Below are positions 47,589-56,498 of a stretch of 58,498 nucleotides of DNA, piece after piece. Source of the DNA: Solimicrobium sp. Lineage in GTDB: Bacteria > Pseudomonadota > Gammaproteobacteria > Burkholderiales > Burkholderiaceae_D. The stretch is from the NCBI GenBank assembly GCA_021155915.1, contig JAJNBE010000009.1:1-58498 (forward strand), read 5' to 3'. Each line of letters starts with the position of its first letter. Within the stretch, counting starts at the first letter, position 1. The position numbers were made by a program, and so were the translations under genes. A model generated the notes under the pieces. That model saw only the letters and a program-made list of their open reading frames with translations. It searched no databases and was not told where the DNA came from.

Positions 47589-47925
47589 TGTTCCCCCTAA
47601 AATTGACTCAGAATTCAAAAGAGTTGACATAAAGTTCACACAAATGCCTTTAAATAATTTAGCATTATAACTTGCGTTGTTTGCTTTCTTTTCCGCAGTT
47701 GCATGAATCCCCGGATCTTTAAAGCTTCGAGTTCGAGTTAAGCTAAATTATCAGTTCAACTTTATCTCCGTAGACGCTGGGCCGAAGAGGCCTTAGTCCA
47801 AAATAACCGAAGGCCACTATTTATCACGGCATTCATGCAACTACGGTAACAAAGCAAGAGTACACCACACAGCAGTTGCGTTTATGTTTGTTTCTTCTCA
47901 ACTTTTAATTGCTTCCCTACTTATG
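47589..47925. other. Intergenic region between fkpB and radC
   Basis: Contains a pair of 12-bp inverted repeats, 47697–47708 and 47831–47842 (AGTTGCATGAAT and complement). The rest shows no gene. Confidence 0.5.
47697..47842. repeat. Inverted-repeat-bounded 146-bp segment
   Basis: The ends AGTTGCATGAAT and ATTCATGCAACT are perfect 12-bp inverted repeats. The inside contains TGGGCCGAAGAGG, which also occurs inverted near 49270. It could be another small non-autonomous element; only one copy is seen. Confidence 0.4.
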
Positions 47926-48597
47926 TCCATTATCGATTGGCCGGCAGCACAACGACCGCGAGAGCGATTAATTCGGCATGGGCCAGGCCTCCTTTCCGAT
48001 GCGGAGTTACTGGCGGTATTTTTACGTGTCGGTGTAAAGGGGAAAAGCGCTGTCGAATTAGGACACGATATGCTTGGCCACTTTGGGTCGTTACACAGCT
48101 TGTTCTCTGCGTCTTTAACCAGTTTTTCACTTATAAACGGTTTAGGGCCGGCAAAATTTGCTCAGCTGCAAGCCGTTTTGGAATTGGCAAAGCGCGCTTT
48201 GGCCGAAGACTTGCAAGAAGGCATAGCGCTTAATTCACCGCAATCCGTTAAAAATTATTTGCAACTTCTTATCGGTAGCAAGTCTTTTGAATCATTTGCT
48301 GTGCTGTTTTTGGATGTAAAAAATCGTCTATTACAAAGCGAAGAATTATTCCAGGGTAGCTTAACGCGCGCGAGTGTGTATCCACGTGAAGTGGTAAAAC
48401 GAGCTTTGTATCACAATGCGGCTGGCGTCATCCTAGCGCACAATCATCCTTCCGGTCATCCACAACCCAGTGACGCAGATATCCATTTAACCCACGAGTT
48501 AAAAAAGGCGTTGGATTTCGTGGAAGTTAAAGTCCTGGATCATATTATTGTGGCTGGTAATAAAACGTTTTCATTTGCCGAACATGGAATAATTTAG
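47926..48597 (+). CDS. radC: RadC family protein (MPN/JAB domain)
   Basis: About 223 residues. N-terminal UPF0758 helix-hairpin region (RPRERLIRHGPGLLSDAELLAVFLRVG) and C-terminal JAB domain with the zinc motif HNHPSGHPQPSDAD. Despite its name, its role in repair is not established. The start at MSIIDWP matches the family; an upstream in-frame ATG adds 14 residues. Confidence 0.93.
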   Translation, partial: SIIDWPAAQRPRERLIRHGPGLLSDAELLAVFLRVGVKGKSAVELGHDMLGHFGSLHSLFSASLTSFSLINGLGPAKFAQLQAVLELAKRALAEDLQEGIALNSPQSVKNYLQLLIGSKSFESFAVLFLDVKNRLLQSEELFQGSLTRASVYPREVVKRALYHNAAGVILAHNHPSGHPQPSDADIHLTHELKKALDFVEVKVLDHIIVAGNKTFSFAEHGII

Positions 48598-48668
48598 ACT
48601 GCCATGGTGCAGCATTAAATTGTTAAATATTAAAAAACAAAGAAGAAACAATTTTTTTCAGCAAGTCG

Positions 48669-48697
48669 TTGATAATTAATCGGATTTTATATATACT
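48669..48697 (+). promoter_or_regulatory. Sigma-70 promoter of rpmB-rpmG
   Basis: TTGATA and TATACT with a 17-base spacer, 42 bases before the L28 start. Both boxes are close to consensus. Confidence 0.8.
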
Positions 48698-48738
48698 TGC
48701 GGCTTTTCCAATTTCGGAAAACTTTAAAGGAGTGTGCC

Positions 48739-48975
48739 ATGGCTCGTGTATGCCAAGTCACTGGGAAAAAGCCGATGGTCGGTAACAATGTTTCCCATGC
48801 AAATAACAAAACTAAACGTCGCTTTCTGCCAAACTTGCAAAATCGTCGCTTTTTCGTAGAATCTGAAAATCGTTGGGTTCGCCTTCGTTTATCCAACGCT
48901 GGCCTACGTATTATCGACAAAATTGGTATCGATGCAGTATTAAGCGATTTACGCGCCCGTGGCGAAAAAATCTAA
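48739..48975 (+). CDS. rpmB: 50S ribosomal protein L28
   Basis: 78 residues, [21 protein letters not shown], with the typical [16 protein letters not shown] lies six bases before the ATG. It is cotranscribed with rpmG 34 bases downstream from the strong promoter at 48669. Confidence 0.97.
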   Translation: MARVCQVTGKKPMVGNNVSHANNKTKRRFLPNLQNRRFFVESENRWVRLRLSNAGLRIIDKIGIDAVLSDLRARGEKI

Positions 48976-49009
48976 GCACTAATCACTTAAGTATTTTAGG
49001 AAATATATC

Positions 49010-49177
49010 ATGGCTAAATCTGGGCGTGACAAGATCAAGTTAGAATCGACTGCAGGTACGGGTCATTTCTACACTACGACAAAAAACAAACGCAGCATGC
49101 CTGAAAAAATGGAGATCATGAAGTTTGATCCCAAGGCACGTAAGCATGTAGCGTATAAAGAAACTAAAATTAAGTAA
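49010..49177 (+). CDS. rpmG: 50S ribosomal protein L33
   Basis: 55 codons beginning [14 protein letters not shown] with [10 protein letters not shown] and [14 protein letters not shown]. It lacks cysteines, so it is the zinc-free form. An AGGA precedes the start. Short, but unmistakable from motif and position after rpmB. Confidence 0.96.
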   Translation: MAKSGRDKIKLESTAGTGHFYTTTKNKRSMPEKMEIMKFDPKARKHVAYKETKIK

Positions 49178-49359
49178 TCAGCATTTAATTTCGAATTAAA
49201 TAAGGCTTTAAGCAAAGTGCTCTCGCATGAGAGGAAGGCCATTGGGGTATTTTAAACGGGAAGTGAGCAACCTCTTCGGCCCAATAACATGATCTTGATC
49301 CGGTATTTGCCTATCGACGAAGACGCAACTGGCTTAAGATTATTCCTGACCTGAGACCT

Positions 49360-49508
49360 GACCTCTGCATAATCGTAGCGAGCGAGTCAAAGTCAAGGCG
49401 CACGGAGCACAGCAACCGAAATGTACTTAAGTACATGAGGATTGCGAGCACCAGTGTGTAACTCTGAACGCCGAATTTGGCTCGCGCAGTAGGCTATGCA
49501 GCGGTCTC
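49360..49508. mobile_element. MITE-like palindromic element, copy 3
   Basis: A 149-bp copy of the element at 20842. The inner text (GGCGCACGGAGCACAGCAACC, AGTACATGAGGATTGCGAGCA) is close to copy 2. The left end has GACCTCTGCAT preceded by an extra GAGACCT, and the right end reads GCGGTCTC, so its termini are damaged. Confidence 0.75.
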
Positions 49509-49533
49509 GACCTGGCAGTGGCGTTAAACATAT

Positions 49534-49566
49534 AAAAAAACCGCAACGTAAATTGCGGTTTTTTTT
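49534..49566. terminator. Rho-independent terminator, bidirectional
   Basis: ACCGCAA and TTGCGGT flanked by A and T runs on the two sides, so it works for the rpmB–rpmG direction and possibly the opposite. Confidence 0.85.
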
Positions 49567-49587
49567 ATGAGATATTCAATAGCAAAC

Positions 49588-49612
49588 AAAAAGCACCCCG
49601 AAAGGTGCTTTT
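49588..49612. terminator. Rho-independent terminator for the desaturase, bidirectional
   Basis: AAAAGCACC and GGTGCTTTT around CCGAAA. It is 30 bases past the desaturase stop on the minus strand. Confidence 0.85.
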
Positions 49613-49641
49613 GTGTACAACGTCCACCAACAGATTAGCAC

Positions 49642-50844
49642 CTAAGCATAACGACGCAACCTTAAAGCAAACTCTTGCAATGCATGGATGCCCGATTCTT
49701 CTGCTCGTGCGCACCAGTCGTGCAGCTTATGGACTAATTGCTCACGTGTATCATTGGAACGTTCCCAGAGCATCGTTAATTCAATGCGCATTTCATGCAT
49801 AGTTTTTAACGCTTTACTATGTACAAACAACTCCATCAATTGCTGCATATCACTAGCTTGCAATTTAGCCGGCTCACAGTGTAACAATTTTTTGCTGGAA
49901 GCCAGAAACTCATCTTCTAACTTGGCTTTGTTACGTAAATGTTCTAATTCGGCACGCCACATTTTTTTAATTGATTTAGTGTACTTCGCCATCACTTCGT
50001 ACCGATTAGCAATGACAGATTGTAAAGTCGTCTGATTTACAAGAGTATCCGGGGCAAGCAATTTTGGGGCTGGGGCTACTTTTTTAACTTTAGCCAAACC
50101 AATTGCCTCCAGCAGGCTGATATACATCCAACCGATATCAAACTCATACCATTTGGTCGAAAATTTTGCGGATGTGCCAAAAGTATGATGATTATTGTGT
50201 AATTCCTCGCCACCAATCAAAATACCAATAGGTATTATATTAGTAGAGGCATCGGTACAATCGTAATTACGATAACCCCAATAGTGTCCGATTCCGTTAA
50301 TAATACCCGCCGCGTTCACTGGTATCCAGAGCATCTGGACCGCCCACACAGTCAAACCGATAACCCCGAACAATAACACATCAATAATGAGCATTAATGC
50401 CACTCCGTGCCATGTAAACCGAGCGTACAGATTACGTTCAAGCCAATCGTCTGGCGTCCCGTGACCATATTTGAGCATGGTCTCCTTGTTTTTTGATTCG
50501 GCGCGATAAAGTTCCGCCCCTTGCCAGAATACCTTTTTTATACCGCGCGTGACCGGACTGTGCGGATCTTCTTCAGTTTCACATTTCGCGTGATGTTTAC
50601 GATGGATCGACGTCCATTCTTTAGTCACCTGGCCCGTAGTTAACCAAAGCCAAAAGCGAAAAAAATGACTGGGAATTGCGTGTAAATCCAAGGCACGATG
50701 TGCCTGACAGCGATGTAAGAAAATGGTGACGCTCACAATGGTAATGTGCGTCACAATCAGGGTAAAAATAAAGATTTCCCATCCAGAAACATGCATAAAA
50801 CCATTAGCTAAAAAATCGAATGATGTCGCAAGTAAGTTACTCAA
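49642..50844 (-). CDS. Membrane fatty acid desaturase (acyl-CoA Δ9 type)
   Basis: 400 residues with the three histidine boxes of membrane desaturases: HRCQAH (from residue 44), HRKHH (81–85) and EELHNNHH. It inserts a double bond into acyl chains and adjusts membrane fluidity. The C-terminal 130 residues after the last box are an extended helical tail (LEHLRNKAKLEDEFL), a length common in betaproteobacterial versions. A TATAAT at 50920–50925 on the minus strand could be its −10 box. Confidence 0.92.
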   Translation of the reverse strand: MSNLLATSFDFLANGFMHVSGWEIFIFTLIVTHITIVSVTIFLHRCQAHRALDLHAIPSHFFRFWLWLTTGQVTKEWTSIHRKHHAKCETEEDPHSPVTRGIKKVFWQGAELYRAESKNKETMLKYGHGTPDDWLERNLYARFTWHGVALMLIIDVLLFGVIGLTVWAVQMLWIPVNAAGIINGIGHYWGYRNYDCTDASTNIIPIGILIGGEELHNNHHTFGTSAKFSTKWYEFDIGWMYISLLEAIGLAKVKKVAPAPKLLAPDTLVNQTTLQSVIANRYEVMAKYTKSIKKMWRAELEHLRNKAKLEDEFLASSKKLLHCEPAKLQASDMQQLMELFVHSKALKTMHEMRIELTMLWERSNDTREQLVHKLHDWCARAEESGIHALQEFALRLRRYA

Positions 50845-50971
50845 AGTAGTTAACTCCTATTAAAAATTGTTCTTATGGCTTCGACAACGTTATTTCCGCG
50901 TCTCGCCTTTTAGACTTGTATTATACTTGAATTACTGATGGCTATTTTTTTTGAGATTTGCAAAAATTTGT

Positions 50972-52252
50972 CTACTCCGCAGCACCTTCACCCGAATTTT
51001 TGATCCGGACTTCAGCCTGGGGATAAGGGACTTCAATATTTTGTTCCTGTAAAAGTCTCCATATTGCGCGGTTAACTTTTGAGGTCATGCCCCCTTTATC
51101 TGCGGGATTAGTAATCCAAAACCCCATAGTTAGTTCGAATCCATTTTTTCCAAAATTAGTCAGCTGAGCAGAAGGCACTGATTTTTTCGATATACCTTCT
51201 ATGCCGCTGATTAAGGTAGCCAACATCGGTAACAACGATTCAATATCTGTGTGGTAGGCAACAGTTAATGTGGTGTTAACCGCGACCCCTTTAATGTTAG
51301 CCGATGCATTTTGCACAGGCGAAGATATTAACATTTCATTCGGAATAACAGATTCGACTCCATCTAGGCCCTTTAGTACGGTATATCTTGTATTTATCTT
51401 GCTTACTTTTCCACTATATTTGTCCACGGTAATCAAATCATTTATCGACAAACTACGGTCCAATAAAACGATGAAACCTGACACGTAATTACTGGCAATT
51501 TTCTGAAAGCCGAATCCTAGCCCAACACCTAACGCGCCGGTAAATATGGAAAACATTGTTAGGTCAATGCCGACCAGATCCAAACTAATTAATATTGCAA
51601 ACAGGACCAATAAGCTTCGCCCTGTCCTGCTAAGTACCAAGCGTAACGAGCTATGTAGAGTTTCTGCTTTCATCAAGCGATTATCCAAAGCGGTACTCGC
51701 CCAAAGCGCTAAAATCACAGTGACTACAACGGAAACTAGCGCCTGTATAATTTCTAAAATGGATAAGTTTTTGCGGCCTAAAGGAATCGTACTTTGATCC
51801 AGTAATGTCAACACATCATGCAACAGCCCCGTATAGTAAAAAATAACGACTATCCAAACGCCCCAAGAAAAGGTTTTTTCAAACAGCAAGTGAAGGGTAC
51901 TTATTCCGTTGGCACCACCTACGAAAATTCGACGTGATAAGTAAATGCCGAATCGAAGTAACGCCAACGAACCAAAAATTGGTATAAGCAACGAAATCAA
52001 ATGAGCAGGCTGCCACCTCAAAAGAATGAGCTTGCCGATACAAAGCAAGACAAATAGCAGAAGGGGATGCATTCCTTTTGCAAACGATTGCGCTTCCAGG
52101 GCATCGACGGAGTGGTCTTTAGGAAATAATCGATTCAAAGGTCGCATACCGAGGTAACTCGCTAAAACGCACAATGTGACTACAACAATTTGCCACCAGA
52201 CATCGATCCCATGCATATCTGTCCATAAATTGGTCCAAAGATGAAGTGACAT
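50972..52252 (-). CDS. MscS family mechanosensitive channel
   Basis: 426 residues. Several N-terminal membrane segments, then the MscS core: TM3 and beta domain GALGVGLGFGFQKIASNYVSG, a Gly/Ala-rich pore, and VIPNEMLISSPVQN. It releases solutes on osmotic downshock, in the inner membrane. A strong AGGAGG sits seven bases before the start. Confidence 0.92.
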   Translation of the reverse strand: MSLHLWTNLWTDMHGIDVWWQIVVVTLCVLASYLGMRPLNRLFPKDHSVDALEAQSFAKGMHPLLLFVLLCIGKLILLRWQPAHLISLLIPIFGSLALLRFGIYLSRRIFVGGANGISTLHLLFEKTFSWGVWIVVIFYYTGLLHDVLTLLDQSTIPLGRKNLSILEIIQALVSVVVTVILALWASTALDNRLMKAETLHSSLRLVLSRTGRSLLVLFAILISLDLVGIDLTMFSIFTGALGVGLGFGFQKIASNYVSGFIVLLDRSLSINDLITVDKYSGKVSKINTRYTVLKGLDGVESVIPNEMLISSPVQNASANIKGVAVNTTLTVAYHTDIESLLPMLATLISGIEGISKKSVPSAQLTNFGKNGFELTMGFWITNPADKGGMTSKVNRAIWRLLQEQNIEVPYPQAEVRIKNSGEGAAE

Positions 52253-52282
52253 AAAAATTCCTCCTAATTGATCACTTAATAG

Positions 52283-53545
52283 TTACTCAGCTAGTTTGCG
52301 TCGGAAAATCGCAGCAAAAAATCCATCCGTTTGGTGATGTTCCGGCGATAATTTCAGATAATCATCCATTTTTAACGCAATTTTTTGTTCCGCCAGCACA
52401 TTGTGCATCGGTACCAGTTCAAAGTCGGTATGCGTAGCTAAAAAATGTTCCGCAACTAACTCATTTTCTTCGCGCAAAATACTGCAGGTTGCATAAACCA
52501 GCCGGCCCCCTGGTTTTGGTAAGCGCGCTGCACTGTCTAAAATAGCAATTTGCTTACTATTTAACTCTCCGATAGCGCTGGGCAACTGACGCCATTTCAC
52601 ATCAGGATTACGGCGTAATGTTCCTAAACCACTGCATGGTGCGTCAACTAACACCCGATCTATTTTTCCCGCTAAACGTTTTATTTTTGCATCGCGCTCA
52701 TGTGCAATTAATACGGGATGCACATTGGACAAACCGCTACGCGCTAACCGCGGTTTCAGTTTTGCCAATCGTTTTTCGGAAATATCGAAAGCATATAAAC
52801 GACCGGTATTACGCATTGCTGCACCTAAGGCGAGCGTTTTACCTCCTGCTCCAGCACAAAAATCCACCACCATTTCGCCACGTTTAGCGCCGACGATTTG
52901 CGCCAAAATTTGGCTTCCCTCATCTTGCACTTCAATCGCTCCGCTTGTAAACAGACTTAAATTTTGTAAAGCAGGTTTTTTTACAATTCGCAAACCGTCT
53001 GAAGCAAAAGGCGTCAACTCGGCCTGAATCGGGGACAATGCCAATTCAATGCGCACGGCTTCACGCTGGGCTTTAATGCTATTCACACGCAAATCCAATG
53101 GTGCAGGTTTATTCGCCGCTTCGGCAAACGCCAACATTCCGGGTTCGCCTAATTGCTCTGTTAATTTTTGCAACAACCATTCAGGTAAATTAACACGTAA
53201 CCCTAAAGGCAGATGATTACGATCGATGTCCATAACCCGCGTGAGCCAGGCTATTTCTTGTTCGCTTAGTCCACCTAATGAATCGATACCAACGCCGTCG
53301 GCTAAAGCAAGCAATGCCATGCGGCGGATTAGTGATCCGCTACCTGATTCAGAAAAGTTGGTATATACGGCTTTATTGCGCAACAAACCATAAATGCTTT
53401 CGGCGATTACACCCCGCTCGCGTGAACCTAAGCGGGTATGTTCACGGAAATAACGCGACAATGTGTTGTCAGCCGGGGCGGTAAAGCGCAGAATTTCGCG
53501 TAATACTTCTTCCGTGTGGCCAATAATGGCGGGAGGTAGTCGCAT
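52283..53545 (-). CDS. rsmB: 16S rRNA m5C967 methyltransferase
   Basis: RsmB/Fmu methylates 16S rRNA at C967. 420 residues: N-terminal NusB-like RNA-binding domain, SAM site VVDFCAGAGGKTLALG, catalytic motif DAPCSGLGTLRRNPD and YATCSILREEN, the second conserved cysteine. Complete and normal length. It lies downstream of purN on the same strand. Confidence 0.96.
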   Translation of the reverse strand: MRLPPAIIGHTEEVLREILRFTAPADNTLSRYFREHTRLGSRERGVIAESIYGLLRNKAVYTNFSESGSGSLIRRMALLALADGVGIDSLGGLSEQEIAWLTRVMDIDRNHLPLGLRVNLPEWLLQKLTEQLGEPGMLAFAEAANKPAPLDLRVNSIKAQREAVRIELALSPIQAELTPFASDGLRIVKKPALQNLSLFTSGAIEVQDEGSQILAQIVGAKRGEMVVDFCAGAGGKTLALGAAMRNTGRLYAFDISEKRLAKLKPRLARSGLSNVHPVLIAHERDAKIKRLAGKIDRVLVDAPCSGLGTLRRNPDVKWRQLPSAIGELNSKQIAILDSAARLPKPGGRLVYATCSILREENELVAEHFLATHTDFELVPMHNVLAEQKIALKMDDYLKLSPEHHQTDGFFAAIFRRKLAE

Positions 53546-53598
53546 GAGGTTCTTTCAGTTAATGTGAAGGTCAAGCAGAATATCGTGTACCGTAATTG

Positions 53599-54207
53599 TT
53601 AACTTGCTCTCTCTGATGGGGCACCTAATGATAAGTTAAGTTCACCTTGTAGAATTTGACGGATGACGTGCGGGTACAAAACATGTTCTTGATTTAAAAC
53701 CCGGTTAGCCAGGCTTGCTTCCGTGTCATTAGGGAGTATTGGCACGCGCACTTGTCCCAAAATTGGGCCATGATCCAGCTCCGCAGTAACAATATGTACG
53801 GTGGCGCCGTGCTCACTTTCCCCGGATTCCAAAGCTTGACGATGTGTGTGAAGACCTGGGAACCGGGGTAACAAAGAGGGATGGATATTGACGATGCGGG
53901 AAGCATAATGCTGCACAAATCGGGCAGTTAGAATGCGCATAAAACCAGCTAGTACGATTAAGTCCGGGGAAAATTGATCGATTTTTTCCTGCAGCGCCGC
54001 CTCAAATTTTTCACGAGACAGGTAATTTTTGCTGACAACGACTGAGGTTGGGATACCCTGTTCTGCCGCAAAGATTAAACCTTCCGCGTCGGCACGATTA
54101 CTAATTACCGCGGCAATCTGCGCGGGCCATTTTTGTGTCTTTGCCGCAGCGACAATGGATTGCATGTTACTTCCACGTCCTGAAATCAGAATAACAATAT
54201 TTTTCAT
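53599..54207 (-). CDS. purN: Phosphoribosylglycinamide formyltransferase
   Basis: PurN formylates GAR with 10-formyl-THF, so it depends on FolD encoded at 13.8 kb. 202 residues with ISGRGSNMQSIV at the start, AGFMRILTARFV and the active-site HPSLLPRFPGLHTHRQALE. The aspartate in DHGPILGQ is present. Intact. Confidence 0.97.
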   Translation of the reverse strand: MKNIVILISGRGSNMQSIVAAAKTQKWPAQIAAVISNRADAEGLIFAAEQGIPTSVVVSKNYLSREKFEAALQEKIDQFSPDLIVLAGFMRILTARFVQHYASRIVNIHPSLLPRFPGLHTHRQALESGESEHGATVHIVTAELDHGPILGQVRVPILPNDTEASLANRVLNQEHVLYPHVIRQILQGELNLSLGAPSERAS

Positions 54208-54258
54208 CGAGGCATTGTAACGTATTCGGACCTGCCCTATGCGTGCAGTTTGCTAGTG

Positions 54259-54657
54259 CTAAGCATAAGAATAAAACATTCTGAAGGGTATTTTCTTCTT
54301 TTCCCAAAAGTCAGCTGCATCCCGAAACACATCTAATAACGTTTCGCGCGCTTCCTTGTCGAATTCCGTGGTGTGAGGTAACTGTTCAAGAACCACAATA
54401 AAACCGGTCTGGGTTCCTGCTTTATGGAACGAACTAGTTAAGGATTCGTAGAGGGTGTTAAAACTTTTTCCGGCATGTTCCGGAAAATAAAAAGCTTCTG
54501 TAATACATGTTAATACCTGGTGTCTGGTATCCGCTATTGCACAATTTGCAATTAAAAAATGTTGACCTGAATCTATGGCAGCAGCCCGCAAATCAGCCAC
54601 CCGGAAAGCGCGTATGGATTGCACGCTGTTCAGCCGAACTGTGCTTAATAAACTCAT
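54259..54657 (-). CDS. Barstar-like protein
   Basis: About 132 residues from MSLLSTVRLNSV, with GAGAGG before the start. The C-terminal 80 residues follow the barstar pattern: an aromatic strand (ITEAFYFPEHAGKSFNTLYES), a hydrophobic strand (GFIVVLEQLP) and a helix with AADFWEKKKIPFRMFYS. Barstar inhibits barnase-type RNases; family members without a linked nuclease are common in proteobacteria. No barnase gene is seen here. It lies between patatin and purN on the same strand. Confidence 0.75.
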   Translation of the reverse strand: MSLLSTVRLNSVQSIRAFRVADLRAAAIDSGQHFLIANCAIADTRHQVLTCITEAFYFPEHAGKSFNTLYESLTSSFHKAGTQTGFIVVLEQLPHTTEFDKEARETLLDVFRDAADFWEKKKIPFRMFYSYA

Positions 54658-54740
54658 AGTTACCTCTCTGAAAATTGAACAAGCGTGAAAGTGATTCAAA
54701 GATTAAATAAGGCGAAAATAGCTTTACCTCTTCGATGCTA

Positions 54741-56015
54741 TTAGAAACCAGTCGGACTTAGGATGGACGGTTGAAAAACAGGTGAATCCATCTGCGGTCG
54801 CTCCACTTTTTTTATGCTATCGCCGTTTTCAACTTGGCAAACTTTTGCACTACCAAAAAAAGCTAACACTTCGTTCTTTACGCGCATAGTATCTTTCATT
54901 CCAAGCACCATTAATTCATTGGTGAAGCTTGATTCAAATAGTAAATAAGAAGCTAATGCAGCTCCACTTACATCTGTTGCACCAATACGTCCCAACATGC
55001 TACGAATAGAGACGGGCAAACTGTGAATATGGCGGCTTGCAATTTCATCAATACGCTCAGATGGTGCAATCACCAATGTCCTGATCGGACGTAACGAAGT
55101 TTGGTTCACATTTTCTTCAGACATTAACGATAGCGTCTTGTTAATACGATTCAATCGTTCAATATCTACCGCCAAGCTATCTAAAAAAATACTGGACATA
55201 GCATGGCCAGCAATTTGCGCAATACTGGGGTAAGGCGCATCCTCAGGTATTTCTCGCCGGGTTTCCGACATACGTCCCGCACCAATTACCAATACTTTTT
55301 CAGCACCTAAATGTATAGCGGGGGAAATAGGGGCTAGTTGACGCATTGAGCCATCACCACAATATTCAAATCTACCATTCCAATTCAGCGGAACAGAAGG
55401 AAAAATCAGTGGTAGGGCAGACGAGGCCAGTAAATGCCGGAGACTAATAAAATCTCGCTGTGCTAAGCGCTGCGACCGAATCCAGGGTTCTATATTTGCT
55501 AAGGTTTGATAAAAGGTAAGGTGCATTCCGGAAGTATAGGACGAGGCTGTTATAGCCAACGCATGCAAGGAACCGGAGGTCAATGCAGCATCTATACCGG
55601 GAAAATCCAAGACTTTATTCAATAATTCGGCTAATGGCGAGTTATCAAAAAGCGAACTGGGAGACGTCTTAATCCATCGCCGCACCATCCAACCAAGCGA
55701 CAAAAAAGATAACCACGATGCGCCGGAGCGCACCATGGATAACGAGTCAGCACGGTAGATTTGGTGCGCTTCCATCGTTGACCAAATTCGCTCTAACTTA
55801 CGCAACCCAAAAGAAAAATTGCTCGCACTACAGGCTAATGCACTCGCATTGATAGCGCCTGCTGATGTTCCACAAATAATGGGAAATGGATTTTGATGCG
55901 CGGGCCAACCAGCTTCTTTGAGTAGGTTAGCAATCGACCTCAACACTCCAACCTGATAAGCGGCTCGAGCTCCGCCACCCGATAAGATTAATCCAGTTTT
56001 TGCGTTTTTCGTCAT
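54741..56015 (-). CDS. Patatin-like phospholipase
   Basis: About 424 residues from MTKNAKTG. Patatin motifs: oxyanion hole SGGGARAAYQVG (near 12–23), nucleophile GTSAG (Ser51) and the dyad aspartate in CGDGSMRQ. It should hydrolyse acyl ester lipids. There is no signal peptide in this form. Longer in-frame starts (to 56144) exist. The patatin family includes both housekeeping RssA-like enzymes and secreted effectors such as ExoU; this one lies near a deubiquitinase but resembles the long soluble class more than ExoU. Confidence 0.88.
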   Translation of the reverse strand: MTKNAKTGLILSGGGARAAYQVGVLRSIANLLKEAGWPAHQNPFPIICGTSAGAINASALACSASNFSFGLRKLERIWSTMEAHQIYRADSLSMVRSGASWLSFLSLGWMVRRWIKTSPSSLFDNSPLAELLNKVLDFPGIDAALTSGSLHALAITASSYTSGMHLTFYQTLANIEPWIRSQRLAQRDFISLRHLLASSALPLIFPSVPLNWNGRFEYCGDGSMRQLAPISPAIHLGAEKVLVIGAGRMSETRREIPEDAPYPSIAQIAGHAMSSIFLDSLAVDIERLNRINKTLSLMSEENVNQTSLRPIRTLVIAPSERIDEIASRHIHSLPVSIRSMLGRIGATDVSGAALASYLLFESSFTNELMVLGMKDTMRVKNEVLAFFGSAKVCQVENGDSIKKVERPQMDSPVFQPSILSPTGF

Positions 56016-56498
56016 AGCTTCCATAAGGGTAATTTTGCAATATTGGCACGAAGTAGCACAAACGGCCCAAATTGCGTGCGCTAGTTTATTACCCTTAAAA
56101 AGAAAAGTCATGTGACATTCGGTTTTCTGTGTCATCAATATCACTTTTGATGATCAAATTGCAGATTAACTGGCGTACATCTCAAAATACAACTCGTTGT
56201 ATCAGCCCCCTCGCCCCTATCACTCAATTAACGAACAGAAAAACTTGGAATCTGACAGGGCTAGGACAACAACGCCAAAGCCGCTGGCCGAGGATAAAGT
56301 TGCCCCAGTCAGCAAGATTAATTTCGGGATATGAGCCAAAAAATTGGCGAATCTTGGTATTTGCCTACGTGTTATTCCCGATTGGAAATTCACCGTCTCA
56401 GTAGTAGACTGTACCTAATAGTCGAATAGACTCAGCTGAATAAAGATAATTTTCTCACACCCTACCCTAAGTTAAAAGCCTCATGCCGGAGAACTAAT
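56016..56498. other. Divergent intergenic region between patatin and USP genes
   Basis: About 480 bp containing the promoters of both genes. A 91-codon open frame at 56129 has no recognisable motif or ribosome-binding site and is not supported. Confidence 0.5.

Larger units (their letters stand above)
49178..49641. other. Intergenic region between rpmG and the desaturase
   Basis: About 460 bp holding MITE-like copy 3 and two strong terminators. No gene. Confidence 0.6.

Noticed and set aside
56129..56404. 91-codon open frame upstream of the USP gene
   Set aside because: No ribosome-binding site or motif, and it overlaps the 5' leader region of the divergent patatin gene.
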